Below, in pieces: positions 1 to 10,795 of a stretch of 64,000 nucleotides of DNA (the first letter of the stretch is position 1; every line of letters starts with the position of its first letter). A program made the position numbers and the translations under genes. The stretch lies in contig QANZ01001431.1 in the NCBI GenBank assembly GCA_003254925.1, positions 59,178-123,177 on the forward strand. The letters are read 5' to 3'. The notes under the pieces were generated by a model, which was not told where the DNA came from, searched no databases, and saw nothing but the letters and a program-made list of their open reading frames with translations. Source of the DNA: Chamaecrista fasciculata (taxonomy: Eukaryota; Streptophyta; Magnoliopsida; Fabales; Fabaceae).

Positions 1-860
1 AAATAACGTTAGAATTATATATGATATGATATGATATGATGCTCAAAATAAACGCATCTAATGTGCTCTCATATAGCAAACCCACAAAAGGACAGATATT
101 TTCCTCTCTTCTTTTACACCCTCTCTCTAGCTGCATAAATATATTCCTCTTCTTTTTCCCTTTAAGATTTCGGATATATAATTCAATATTAAAGATTCTT
201 GTCGAAAAAATACAAAAAATTAATTATACTAGAAAAATATGTGATGTGAAGTATATTTATAAAATCTTCTGTCATATAAAAATACAATCTAAAGTTATAT
301 TGTCCCAAATATATACCAGTACATATCAAAATCAAGCTGGACTGATTGTGACTAACGGTGCATCAACTTGTGAAGTCATCATAAAGACAAAAGATTTCTC
401 ATCTTTGAAAATTAAAACTTAAGTTGCGATATAGAAATCATTTCAGAAGGAGAAAATTTTCTAAGAGTTAGAATTTTGACATATAGAGTTGGAATTTTAA
501 GGTTAAATTTAAATTGAGAATTTTTTTGGAGGAAAATGAAGAAAATGAGAGATTAATTTTCAATTAATTAATTTTTTTCCCTTCATAAATTTTAAAAATT
601 TTAAATTAAAATATTTTAGAAGAAAAATTACTTTTCAAATAAAGGAGATATGTCTCTCGTTTTCTTTCCTTTCTTTCTCTCCCCTTCCCATTTAATCACT
701 CCGTTGGTCCTAAATCATGTTTTGAGATTTATGTATAATTGCTAAAAAAAAATTAAAGCAAAAATATAAGTCTCAACATAATCCAACTGTAAAAAAAAAC
801 TCCATAAGATTACTGCTCCAGAAATACCTGGGGTCTTGTATATATTCTGGTACTGGTACA

Positions 861-1850
861 CCCCATGTGCAAGTGAATGAAGGCTGCGTTCATATCAAAG
901 GTATCAACATCTAATAATATTGCGATTATGTGCTTGGCGTAAATCAAACAGAACATATTTGCAATGTTTCTTACTTTCTTTATATAGGTGGGTTAATAAG
1001 AATATGTTCTCTTATTATATTATATAATTATATAATGTTGTTAGTATATAGGGATCGATCGGATCGATCACTTTTATTTATGAGTTGCGGCTGAATTAAT
1101 GCTGATCCATCCATAGAGCAACTAGCTAGGTATTCGAATATGCATAAGCTAGCTAAACAACACCCACCTATATATATATATAGTACGCGATGAATTAATG
1201 GTGTTAAATTACGCACAATATAATTCGCCGACTTGACATATATTTCCAGCTTTGTGTACCACACGTGACACGACAATTTATACATCCTCGATTTTTCACT
1301 CCCCTACTCCACAAAGGCTGGGCTATATATATGTACTTGTAATAAATAACCCCATGTGCAAATGAATGAACTGCATACGTTGCTTGGCATAAATCAAACA
1401 CAACGGATTTGCTATGTTTTTCCTTTTTATTTGGGTTAATAAGAATATGTTCTCTTATTGTACGTATTAATTATAAAGTGTTAATCATGAAGATCTATGG
1501 GTCGCTTTTTTTTTAATAGAATGTTTAGGTGAATCGGGACTTGGGGACTCATTAAGACTAATATGTACCTCCAGACTCTATGAGTATTTACCGAAATACG
1601 TACATATCGCCTATCTACAAGATTATCATATCAGTAAACAACAACAGTTAAATTCAAATTTATGAATTTGTGAGTTACAGTTAAATTCAATTTTTATTTG
1701 TATAGGTCACTTTTATTTATGTGTTGCGGTTGAATTAATGCTGATCCATCCATAGAGCAACTAGCTAGCTAAACACCCACCTGGCCTGAGCTATAGTACG
1801 CAATGAATTAATGGTCTTAAATTACGTACGATTCACCGACTGGATATATA
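861..1850. repeat. Diverged direct duplication (two blocks)
   Basis: Block A (about 861-1250) and block B (about 1350-1850) carry the same ordered landmarks: cccatgtgca at 862 and 1352; ttggc(g/a)taaatcaaaca at about 933 and 1383; ttaataagaatatgttctct at about 992 and 1436; cacttttatttatg(a/t)gttgcgg at 1070 and 1708, followed by gctgatccatccatagagca; and acgc(g/a)atgaattaatggt near 1185 and 1798. Block B has about 210 extra bases (about 1490-1700) that block A lacks. The spacing of the left landmarks is about 445-490 bp, so this reads as an old tandem duplication altered by indels. Confidence 0.8.
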
Positions 1851-1859
1851 TATACATTT

Positions 1860-1908
1860 AACTTCTCTAATTAATTTATAAAAAAAAAAAAAAGAAACTT
1901 CTCTAATT
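1860..1908. mobile_element. Micro-insertion: poly(A) between 13-bp repeats
   Basis: The 13-mer aacttctctaatt occurs at 1860-1872 and again at 1896-1908. The 23 bases between are mainly an A tract preceded by aatttat. The layout (target duplication plus A-rich insert) matches a retroposition footprint with almost no element body. Confidence 0.5.
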
Positions 1909-3204
1909 GCTGTGTTCAAGACAAAAAATTTGAAAAAAAAAATCATCCTTTAAATATGTCTAAACATAATATTTTTCTTTTAGACTAGTCCATCAGACTC
2001 GCTTGCGTCTTAGCTTCAAGGGTTGGGGGAGTAAATTGCTCCCCAACCTCCCTATTAAACCCTTCCCCCAAACTCCCAATGGGTCCAACCTCCCACCCTA
2101 AACATATGATATTTAAATTTTCAAAGTGAATCGCTTGTTTTATGATTGAAACAAACCAAATTAATTATATATCTAGAGTTAAGAATTCATCAATAGTAAT
2201 TGATTTGTAACTTATAAATTAGTTATCTAGTTATATATCAATAGTTAAGAATTCACCAAATTAGGAAAAAATTCATTAACTTATAATTTAACCTCATTTC
2301 TCTAACTATCTTAGACTGTGTCATGCTTAAAGAACTCAAAATACATTTTTTTTAGCAGTAATTATTTGATTTCTATTATTTTTTTTTCAAGTTTTTAGTT
2401 TAGTTCTAAAAGTTTATTTTATTTTCTTTTTTTAATTTTAATCCTTAATAATTAACTACATAATAATATTATTTTTTTTAAAGAACTTATATAAAATAAA
2501 TAGATGTAAAATTAATTTATTATACACTAATATTAATTCTACTACGTATGGGCAATATCAAAACTTAAAAAGTTTAATATTAAACTTGCATGTTATTAAT
2601 TATTTTGCTTCGTACTAAATAAATATTTAATGATAAATTTAATTATTATAGAATACAATTTAAATATTTACAAAAAAAAAGAATTTATTTATAAAAATTA
2701 AAAATAAAACCATGGGAGCTAAGTTAAATATTTAAATAAATTATAGGAAGTAGAAAAATACCTTTTTTTTTGTTCTCGTAGTTTTCGTATAAAAAGTATT
2801 TATCTCATTAATATGTATGGTGTGTATATTTATATCATGCATCATTAAACCGTAAGTTAGTAATTAATCAAAATTGATATGAAAAAAAGAATGTTTAGTT
2901 CTTGCCTCTTGGAGTTATGGAGTTATCGCCACTAAAGTCAAAAAAGTGTTGCTGTAAATTTGACCCTCCAGCTAGCTGCAGCCTGCTTGTGAAACTTAGT
3001 GTGAACAAGTAGCGCCAGCTATCTGTACTCTTTTCAGTCATAAAATCAGATTCCTTTTGCCTACTTGAAACGCACAAACAAACATAACCAAAAGCATCAG
3101 AAACCTCTTGCTACCTTCTGGATATTAATTTCATATTTATATTAATTCCCACTCTGTTTTCGATATCAATAACTGACTATATATGTTTTAGGTTAAAATT
3201 AAAC

Positions 3205-5200
3205 TACCTATTCATTGAAAATCATGCAACATCAAGACAAAAAATGTGAGTAACTCAAGCACGGCTTTGGATTCCCTGTCGTACTGCAGGGCGTGCGGTG
3301 CGACAGGGGCCAATGGGAGTGCGCCATGTGGCGCCACTTGCACACATGGCGCCACGTGGCGCATTCTCATTGGCCCCTGCCGCACCGCACGCCCTGCAGT
3401 ACGGCAGGGGATCCTTTCCCCTCAAGCACCATATATTTTTTTAGCATTTCTCCTTAGGCTTTTTGTAGCATTTCTCTTTTTGGAAAAGTGCTACAAAAAG
3501 GTTTGATGCTTGAGTTAATAATATTTTTCTTCGATGTTACATAATTTTTAATGAAAAGTGATTTAAAAATTAAAATAAAAAAGAAAAGAGAGAAAGAAAT
3601 ATATTTTGATTAGCTCAAGCACCGGACTTTTGTAGCATTTCCCCAACCACAAAAGAGTCTGGTGCTTGAGCTAATTACATTTTTTGCCTTAATGTTTGAT
3701 GATTTTCAATGAAAAGTAGTTTGAAAGTTAAAATAAAAAATAAAAGAAGAGAGAGAAAGAAACATATTTTGATTAGTTCAAGCACCAAATCTTTTTGTAG
3801 CATTTCTCCTTTGCTTTGATGTTGCATGATTTTCAATGAAAAGTGATTTGAAAGTTAAAATAAAAAATAAAAAAAGAAGAGAGAGAAAGAAATATATTTT
3901 GATTAGCTCAAGCACCGGGGTTTTTTGTAGCATTTTTTTTTCTGGTGCTTGAGCTAATCATATTTTTTTCCTTGATGTTGCATGATTTTCAATGAAAAGT
4001 GGTTTGAAAGTTAAAATAAAAAAAAAAAGAGAGAGAAAGAAACATATTTTGATTAGCTCAAGCACCGGACTTTTTGTAGCATTTCTTGAGCTAATCACAT
4101 TTTTTGCCTTGATATTATATGATTTTCAATGAAAAGTGGTTTGAAAGTTAAAAAAAAAAAAGAGAAAGAAAGAAACATATTTTTATTAGCTCAAGCACCA
4201 GACCTTATTGTAGCATTTTCCTTGGGGAAATGCTATAAAAAGCCTCGATGCTTGAAGTAATCACATTTTTTGCCTTGATGTTACATGATTTTTAATGAAA
4301 AATGATTTGAAAGTTAAAATAAAAAATAAAAAAAGAAGAGAGAGAAAGAAACATATTTTGATTAGCTCAAACACCGGGGCTTTTTGTAGCATTTTTCTTT
4401 TCTGGTGCTTGAGTTAATAACATTTTTTACCTTGATGTTGCATGATTTTCAATGAAAAGTGATTTGAAAGTAAAAAAAAAAAGAGAGATAAAGAAACATA
4501 TTTTGATTAGCTCAAGCACTGAGGTTTTTTGTAGCATTTCCCAAAGCCCCGATGCTTGAGCTAATCAAAATATGTTTCTTTTTTTCTTTGTTTTTTTTTA
4601 AACTTTCAAACCACTTTTCATTGAAAATCATGCAACATCAAAGTAAAAAATGTGATGAGCTCAAGCACCAAACCTTTTTATAGCATTTCCCTCCACAAAA
4701 TGACCAAATATATTTATCTAGGAGTGTGTCGAACAAGAGTAGACAGACATGTACTCATCATCTTCTACATATTTCTCTTTTAATTTATAACAAAAAGATT
4801 TGGTGCTCGAGCTAATCACATTTTTTTGCCTTGATGTTACATGATATTCAATGATGTGCTACTCTTCTTTTTTTATTTTTTATTTTAACTTTCAAACTAT
4901 TTTTCATTAAAAAATCATGCAACATCAAGGCAAAAAATGTGATTAGCTCAAGCACTAGACCTTTTTGTTTTATTTCAAGGGAAAATGCCACAAAAAGGTT
5001 CGATGCTTGAGCTAATCACATTTTTTATTTTGATGTTGCATGGTTTTCATTGATGTTTCAATAAAAAGTGTTTTGAAAGTTAAAATTAAAAAAAAAAAAA
5101 GAGTAACATATCATTGAAAATCATGTTAGTATCAAGGCGAAAAATGTGATTAGCTCAAGCACCAAACCTTTTTAAAGCATTTCCCTTCAAAATGACCAAA
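3205..5200. repeat. Array of foldback (inverted-repeat) units
   Basis: About twelve copies of a motif close to agctcaagcacc lie on the plus strand (for example 3253, 3613, 3778, 3905, 4056, 4190, 4509, 4658, 4946, 5155). About nine copies of its complement ggtgcttgagctaatc occur too (3660, 3944, 4404, 4552, 4802, 5003). Paired copies enclose short hairpins carrying tttttgtagcatttc. The hairpins alternate with a roughly 100 bp spacer (ttgatgttgcatgatttt, caatgaaaagtg, ttgaaagttaaaataaa, then agagagaaagaaacatattt). The spacer runs in one direction to about 4560 and is inverted near 4562-4650 and 4860-4940. This is a nested or amplified MITE-like family. No coding capacity is seen. Confidence 0.75.
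3273..3410. repeat. GC-rich near-perfect palindrome (about 60-bp arms)
   Basis: The left arm (about 3273-3335) reads through gtactgcagggcgtgcggtg and gccaatgggagtgcgccat. The right arm (about 3347-3410) reads through ggcgcattctcattggcccc and cgcacgccctgcagtac, its reverse complement with a few mismatches. The loop is about 10 bp (cttgcacaca). GC content is far above the surrounding DNA. It sits inside the foldback array between two caagcac motifs and looks like a separate palindromic insertion. Confidence 0.8.
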
Positions 5201-5290
5201 CATATTTATCTAGGAGTGTGTCGAAGACATGTACTCATCACCAGTACATTCACCTGTCTTATACTTATACATATTTCTCTTTTAATTTAC
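4696..5290. repeat. Duplicated 100-bp segment flanking repeat units
   Basis: The segment aaaatgaccaaatatattta ctaggagtgtgtcgaa (about 4696-4795, ending tctcttttaatttataaca) recurs at about 5187-5290 as aaaatgaccaaacatattta with the same continuation. The two copies are about 490 bp apart. This suggests that one array unit plus its non-repeat flank was duplicated. Confidence 0.7.
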
Positions 5291-5569
5291 AACATCAGAC
5301 ATGATTTACTTTTTAAGTTGTGAATTGGAATTTTATTCAGTTTATTTCACTTTCTGTTGAATGCTTACCGCTAAAAATAGATGAGTTGTATTCCGTAGAT
5401 GCCCCCCAATAATATCTAATATTTGGATATTAATGATAAGGAAGACTAGAGTATTAAATATTTTCTACTCGCTTTCCAAATCTTTCTGCCTCTCACCTTT
5501 TATCCCAACTCTATAAACACCCCTAATTTGTCCTATATATATATATATATATATATTAAATAGTAAAGT

Positions 5570-5621
5570 AATTAACATATGATGAATTTTCGGCAAAAAT
5601 AAAAATTAACATATGATGAAT
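5570..5621. mobile_element. Micro-insertion between 18-bp direct repeats
   Basis: The 18-mer aattaacatatgatgaat is present at 5570-5587 and, unchanged, at 5604-5621. Only 16 bases (tttcggcaaaaataaa) separate the copies. The insert resembles the A-rich 3' end of a retroposon and the repeats look like a target-site duplication. Confidence 0.6.
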
Positions 5622-6551
5622 GTTTTTCACTTTGTGTTATTTCCGAGTTGGTTAACTAATAGGCATGACTTGGCAATTAATCCGATACAGATCATATTTG
5701 TTTCCTGTCAAAAACAAACAAATTTATAATTATATAATAAGACGCCACTCCACCACATTAACAAGCAAGAATACAAAACTGTACCCCAGGCATTGCACTT
5801 TATCTCGCTTTCTTTGTTCCTTCCCACCGTGAAGAAGGATAGACCAATTTTTTTATTTATTTATTTTTAATAAGTATTAACTTTTGAAGATAGGAAGTAT
5901 GAGATGATAATAATTCCACCTATTAAGACTTACTATGGGGGCTGCCAAATACATAATTCATCCCATACATACCTCTAGAAAATGGATGCCACATCACCAA
6001 GAGCAAAGCACTTCAACTAGTAACATTTTTTTAACGCATTATTGTCAATAATGCTTTACCATCAGAAAAAGCAGACGCCACTTCAAAAAATTGTACCCCC
6101 ATGAAAATAAAACAAATCAGGTAATTAACCAAAATATTGTAGATAACTTCAAATTTTTTCACATTAGTCTTAGGATTAGATTTTTGTCAAAAAAGGATGA
6201 TTCATCTCTAGTGCCATCTACCATTTACACCAGAGTTGGGTAGCAAATGATGTTGTGTGTCAGAATATGACTCATGCTTGCCTGTATATACATTACATTA
6301 GCCTCCAAATTAAAGACTGGAAAAAAGGGAAAAAGAGAATTCCGTATGTAGTAGTAGATATGAGCAAGTTGAGGGAAAAAGCTTCTCAATTTGAACAAGG
6401 TTTTGCATCCACAAGTTTATAATAAAGATGGAGACAGCACTTCCTCATTTTCTTCAATATAATACAATATTCTTTATTTTATTTTCTTCATCTTCTTATT
6501 ATTTGGTCACCACAACACTACACACAGTAATAATTAGTACCCCCAAAGAGC

Positions 6552-6559
6552 TATAAATA
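6552..6559 (+). promoter_or_regulatory. TATA box of the SWEET gene
   Basis: tataaata lies 96 bp upstream of the SWEET start codon, in a typical position for a plant core promoter with a leader of about 60-65 bases. Confidence 0.6.
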
Positions 6560-6647
6560 GAGCAGCCTCCTGCTCTTAAAAACATACCCTACTCAAAAAC
6601 ATTCTTTCATCTAGTCTTATTAGATACCAAAGAACTAGACATTCGAA

Positions 6648-7934
6648 ATGGCAGAGTCTCTTCGTATGGCCATTGCAGTTCTTGGTACTGTAGTCTTATT
6701 CATTCATTCATTCCTTCCTTCCTTCCATATTAGTAATATTACCACCTTAATTAGCATTATTTCAAATGACTCTCAGCTCATTTCAGTGTTCCTTTTGTGT
6801 CGTTTTCTTTTCTTTTCACAGGGAATGCTGCTTCTGTATCTCTCTATGCCGCTCCAACGTATGTTTTGTTACATTTACACCATTCTAGCTAGTAGTACTC
6901 ACTGATCATCAGAGCCACAAATCTCAACCTTGTTTCTTGCTTTTGTTTATGCAGGGTGACTTTCAAAAGGGTAATAAGGAAGAAAAGCACAGAAGAGTTT
7001 TCATGCCTTCCTTACATCATCGGACTCTTGAATTGTCTCCTTTTTACATGGTATGGTCTTCCTGTTGTAAGCAACAAATGGGAGAATTTCCCTCTGGTTA
7101 CTGTCAATGGCGTTGGGATTGCTCTTGAGTTAGCCTATGTTCTCATTTACTTCTTCTACGCTTCAGCCAAGGGAAAGGTATATCTTTATATATATAATTC
7201 TTGTTTTTTTGGTAAATAAAGGTGTATCAACTATATATGGTTTCTGATCCCATGAAAATATATATTACAGGTGAAAGTAGCCATGACAGCAATACCAGTT
7301 ATCATAGTGTTCTGCATAATTGCTGTAGTCTCAACCTTTGTCTTCCATGATCATCGTCAGAGAAAATTACTCGTGGGTTGCATTGGCCTTGTGGTTTCCA
7401 TTGCAATGTACGCATCTCCTCTGGTTGTCATGGTAAGTCATTATGAAAATGTAAATATGTATTGTTCATTCCTTGAAGCAGAACAAAAAACAGAGGATTT
7501 CACATATTATTTAACACAACGTCGTCGTATTTGGTTATTGCAGAAGAAAGTCATACAAACAAAGAGCGTGGAATTTATGCCATTGCCCTTATCTCTGTGT
7601 TCATTCCTCGCTAGTGTGTTGTGGTTGACATATGGATTGCTTATCCGAGATATTTTCGTTGCGGTTTGTACCATAATCTTTGGTCTTCAAATATATATAA
7701 TCTCATAAGAGATAAGTATAATTTATCAGTGTTCTGATTTTTTTGCAGGGACCAAGTGTGATTGGAACACCCTTGGGGATTCTCCAACTCGTTCTTCATT
7801 GCAAATACTGGAAAAGTAAAGTTATGGAAGAGCCAAAGGAGACAATAGACCTGGAAAAGGGAAGCTTGGAAATGGAGGAAGTGGAAAAGACCAACTTAGA
7901 AAAGAACATGACAAATGATCAAACCAAGAGTTGA
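6648..7934 (+). CDS. SWEET3: Bidirectional sugar transporter, SWEET3-like
   Basis: Six exons: 6648-6684, 6822-6858, 6955-7177, 7271-7432, 7544-7663, 7749-7934. All introns are GT-AG, giving 254 residues. The exon sizes (37, 37, 223, 162, 120 nt) are those I expect of plant SWEET genes. The protein has two MtN3/saliva triple-helix domains (about residues 8-95 and 131-216) joined by a linker helix, seven membrane segments in all. Landmarks are GNAASVSLYAAPTVTFKRV near the N-terminus, KKSTEEFSCLPY, TWYGLPVVSNKWENFPLVTVNG, and MYASPLVVMKKVIQTKSVEFMP in the second half. The tail is charged and acidic. SWEETs move sugars down their gradient across the plasma membrane or tonoplast. The sequence resembles Arabidopsis SWEET3 (clade I) most closely; substrate and membrane are not readable here. 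Confidence 0.93.
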
Positions 7935-7949
7935 AGAGTTGTGCCCAGC

Positions 7950-10540
7950 TTTTGGGATCTATGTTTGTATTCAGCAAAAAGAAAAGGAAAAAAAAAATAA
8001 GAAAAAGAAAATGATCCCCCTTTAATTAATTTTTAAAGTTCACAGCTCTATGATTGTATTCATCACTTTAAAACTTAGTCATACTTCCTAGTACGTGGTG
8101 GGTACACTCATGCTTTGCTTGTTTCTCTGGGCAGAGGCTCAAGTTTCCGACGCATGACTAATTTCTTGTATTGGGGAGTATTACTTGGCAAATAAGATTA
8201 ATGACATTCAATTTCAACAAATGAGAATCATGTGATACTTTATTTTTTGTTATTTTAATTTGTATGCAGTTTAGACGTACACACGCAACCCAAGCAAATA
8301 TCAGGAGAAGGACAAACAATCTTAAAAATAATATCAGCGCTTGAATTCTTGTCTTGAATCTACTTTGGTATTAATTCCTCGAATGTTGAAGCTATATATG
8401 TGGGTTATAAGCTGTAAAAATCAGAATGTGTCGAAGTCACTTGTGAAATGATTCTGCAAGCCTTTTATTATAATATAATGACTTTTGGATAAAATTATGA
8501 CCGCATTTTTAACTATAGAATATTTTTTTGCAAGGCTGCAGGATTTCATTGGCAAAATTGAAGCAGAGAAAATATAACGATAGTAACCAAGAGCCACCAT
8601 CAACTTTTTTCAGCACATCTGTATGAAATTATTCCATATTTCATTGCAAGTGCGTGTAGTTTTGAATATTTAGTGTGCGAGATGTGGTGAGGTATATAAT
8701 TAAAGCTTATCTTTCACAGACAACGAGTTGATAACTCACACCACAATAATTTGAGTTTTTAATGAAAATATTAATTAATTTTAGGTGAACCTGATGTGAG
8801 TAAGTTACATTTTAGCCATTGCTTCCTTCTCTTTTTTTTTTTTCTACACTAACTCTTGATATATATTTTGGTGGACTTGTACGTCAACTTACATTTCTTA
8901 AATATAATATACAATCACGTTATAAAAATGAGGTGTTATTTACTTGAGAACATGGATGTGCTTGCTATAGTTAACCTAATCGTCATCAGCAATATTGAGA
9001 AGATCAAGCAAGAATATTGTCAGTTAAACAAAATGGGTATTGGAACGTATGCCTGATAACACAGTGACATTATATTGAGTTATTGACCGAGTGTATTAAT
9101 TAGCATTCTACTCTATATTGCAATTAATCTTCCATTTCACCAATTGATTAATCCTACTATTGGAATGAGATCAGATGGCATGGAGCTAAGCCATTAGATT
9201 TATGATCAGCTGCCATATAGGGATTCTTCTTCTCTAATTAGAGAGGAAAACACATGAATCTGGTTTTAATACAAACAAGACGAGTGTTGGATCTTGTGTC
9301 CAATTTTCCCAATGATTAATGTTTGGTTAATAAGTCTGGGTTACGAAACAATATTGCTTCCAAACTTGGTCAAAACTAATAACTTTTTAGAAAGGCTTTA
9401 ATTTCTACGTGTCATGGATGTAGTTAGGGGCTACCGTGTCAAAGGATTTCTTGTTTCATACAAATGTCTTTTTGTAGAGGTGGCAAGCATGGCTTTAACT
9501 GATTCTCTGGGCAATGCATCACTCCCAATGATTCTTTTGCGGGTTTAAATGCAGAACCAGCTACTACACACATGTCACTGTTTATGTACTACTATGCAAT
9601 TTGCCAGAATTTCTTGTCCACTTAATCATCGCCTTCTGTTACGTTCTTCTCTAACTTGTAATATTAACATACATTTTTCATCATCACATGATGCCCATTA
9701 TATTCCTAGTAAACAATATCTTCTGAAACTTTTTCCCTTGTCTGTTTTTTAATTTAATTCTTTCGGTGATTTTTTGACTGACGTGTTCACAGTTGTACAT
9801 ACCCGCATATTCTGTTGATCATATTTAAGATTTTAAGTATAAGCCCATGAACTAACGTTTCATAGTGATAATCTTTCCACGCGGATACACAGTCGACCGT
9901 GCTAGTTTTATTTAATTTTATTATATTCTTTTAGCAACACGTAACATTCCTCCTTCCTTGCCCAAAAACAAGGAACTATATATGATTCGCTCCATATAGC
10001 GCCAAATATATCAATTAATCATGAAAAAAGATCTTTTGGTTTCGTAAGTGTTTGGAGTCGGCATGTAACGTTTAATTTGTGTTAGTTATGTCCCCACGTT
10101 TTATATAGGTGTCAATTATACTTTAAATCTCAAATTCTTTTTAGACTAAAGTTCTATTTTGGTCCCTCAAATTTACTCAAAGTTCCATTTTGCTCCTTAA
10201 GCTTAAAGAATCATCATTTTCACTATCACTACCACCACCACCATCATTTTCACTATCACTACCACCACCACCACCATCAGAAGCACCGTTCACCCAATGA
10301 AAAAATTTCATTTCCGCAACATCCTTGAACTCCATTTTAAGGTTTAAATATAATTGACAACAATGTAAAACATTAAGGATATAACTGACACAAAACAAAT
10401 ATCGAGGACATAACTAAAATTGACACGTTGTGAGCACTATCAAATGTTTTACCCTTGATTAATTTTGTCTATATGATATGCAAATTTCTGAACCCAAGTG
10501 AGGCTATATTGAAAATTTGAAATTGAAAGGTATCCGAATT
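7950..10540. other. Intergenic, mostly featureless
   Basis: This spans the SWEET 3' flank up to the promoter of the next gene. I see AT-rich sequence without a supportable gene or RNA. One oddity is a 30-bp unit (atcattttcactatcacta then an accacc run) repeated twice at about 10211-10275. Confidence 0.6.
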
Positions 10541-10596
10541 GGGCCCAAGTTAAATGGGCTACCCGCGATCCATTCTCGCTATTGGGTTTAAACCAC

Positions 10597-10650
10597 GCCA
10601 CGTGTCAACTGTAAAACAGAACTCGGAGCTCCATGCACGACGCCACGTGC
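10597..10650. promoter_or_regulatory. Paired G-box/ABRE-like motifs
   Basis: gccacgtgtc (10597-10606) and gccacgtgc (10642-10650) carry CACGTG cores 45 bp apart, 146-199 bp upstream of the six-helix protein's start codon. Such cores bind bZIP and bHLH factors, and paired ABREs are typical of ABA- or light-responsive promoters. The regulatory role is inferred from motif and position only. Confidence 0.45.
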
Positions 10651-10795
10651 CCCTCTCAATTAAGTTTCCTGTTCCCGTAAGTAGATTATTATACAATCCT
10701 GCTCGCTCTTCCATCTTCGTCAAACTCTCAATTCTCAAATAATAATCCATATGAGAGCAATGGAGTGATTAAAAAATCAAAGCTCCAGTTTGAGA

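Larger units (their letters stand above)
1..6500. other. Gene-free left flank made of repeats
   Basis: I see no supportable gene before the SWEET gene. The stretch is AT-rich with many homopolymer runs. It holds a diverged block duplication (861-1850), a foldback-repeat array (about 3205-5200), two tiny poly(A)-type insertions (1873-1895 and 5588-5603) and a TA microsatellite near 5535-5557. The short open frames here are not conserved in character and overlap repeats. Positions 2021-2050 form a small GC-richer hairpin (ggttgggggag ... ctccccaacc). Confidence 0.7.

Noticed and set aside
3246-3506. 86-codon open frame
   Set aside because: It runs through the GC-rich palindrome and foldback repeats; the Cys/Gly/Ala-rich product is a by-product of the hairpin.
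3205-5200. Regularly spaced repeats resembling a CRISPR array
   Set aside because: Eukaryotic nuclear DNA; the spacers are themselves repeated and the repeats occur in both orientations.
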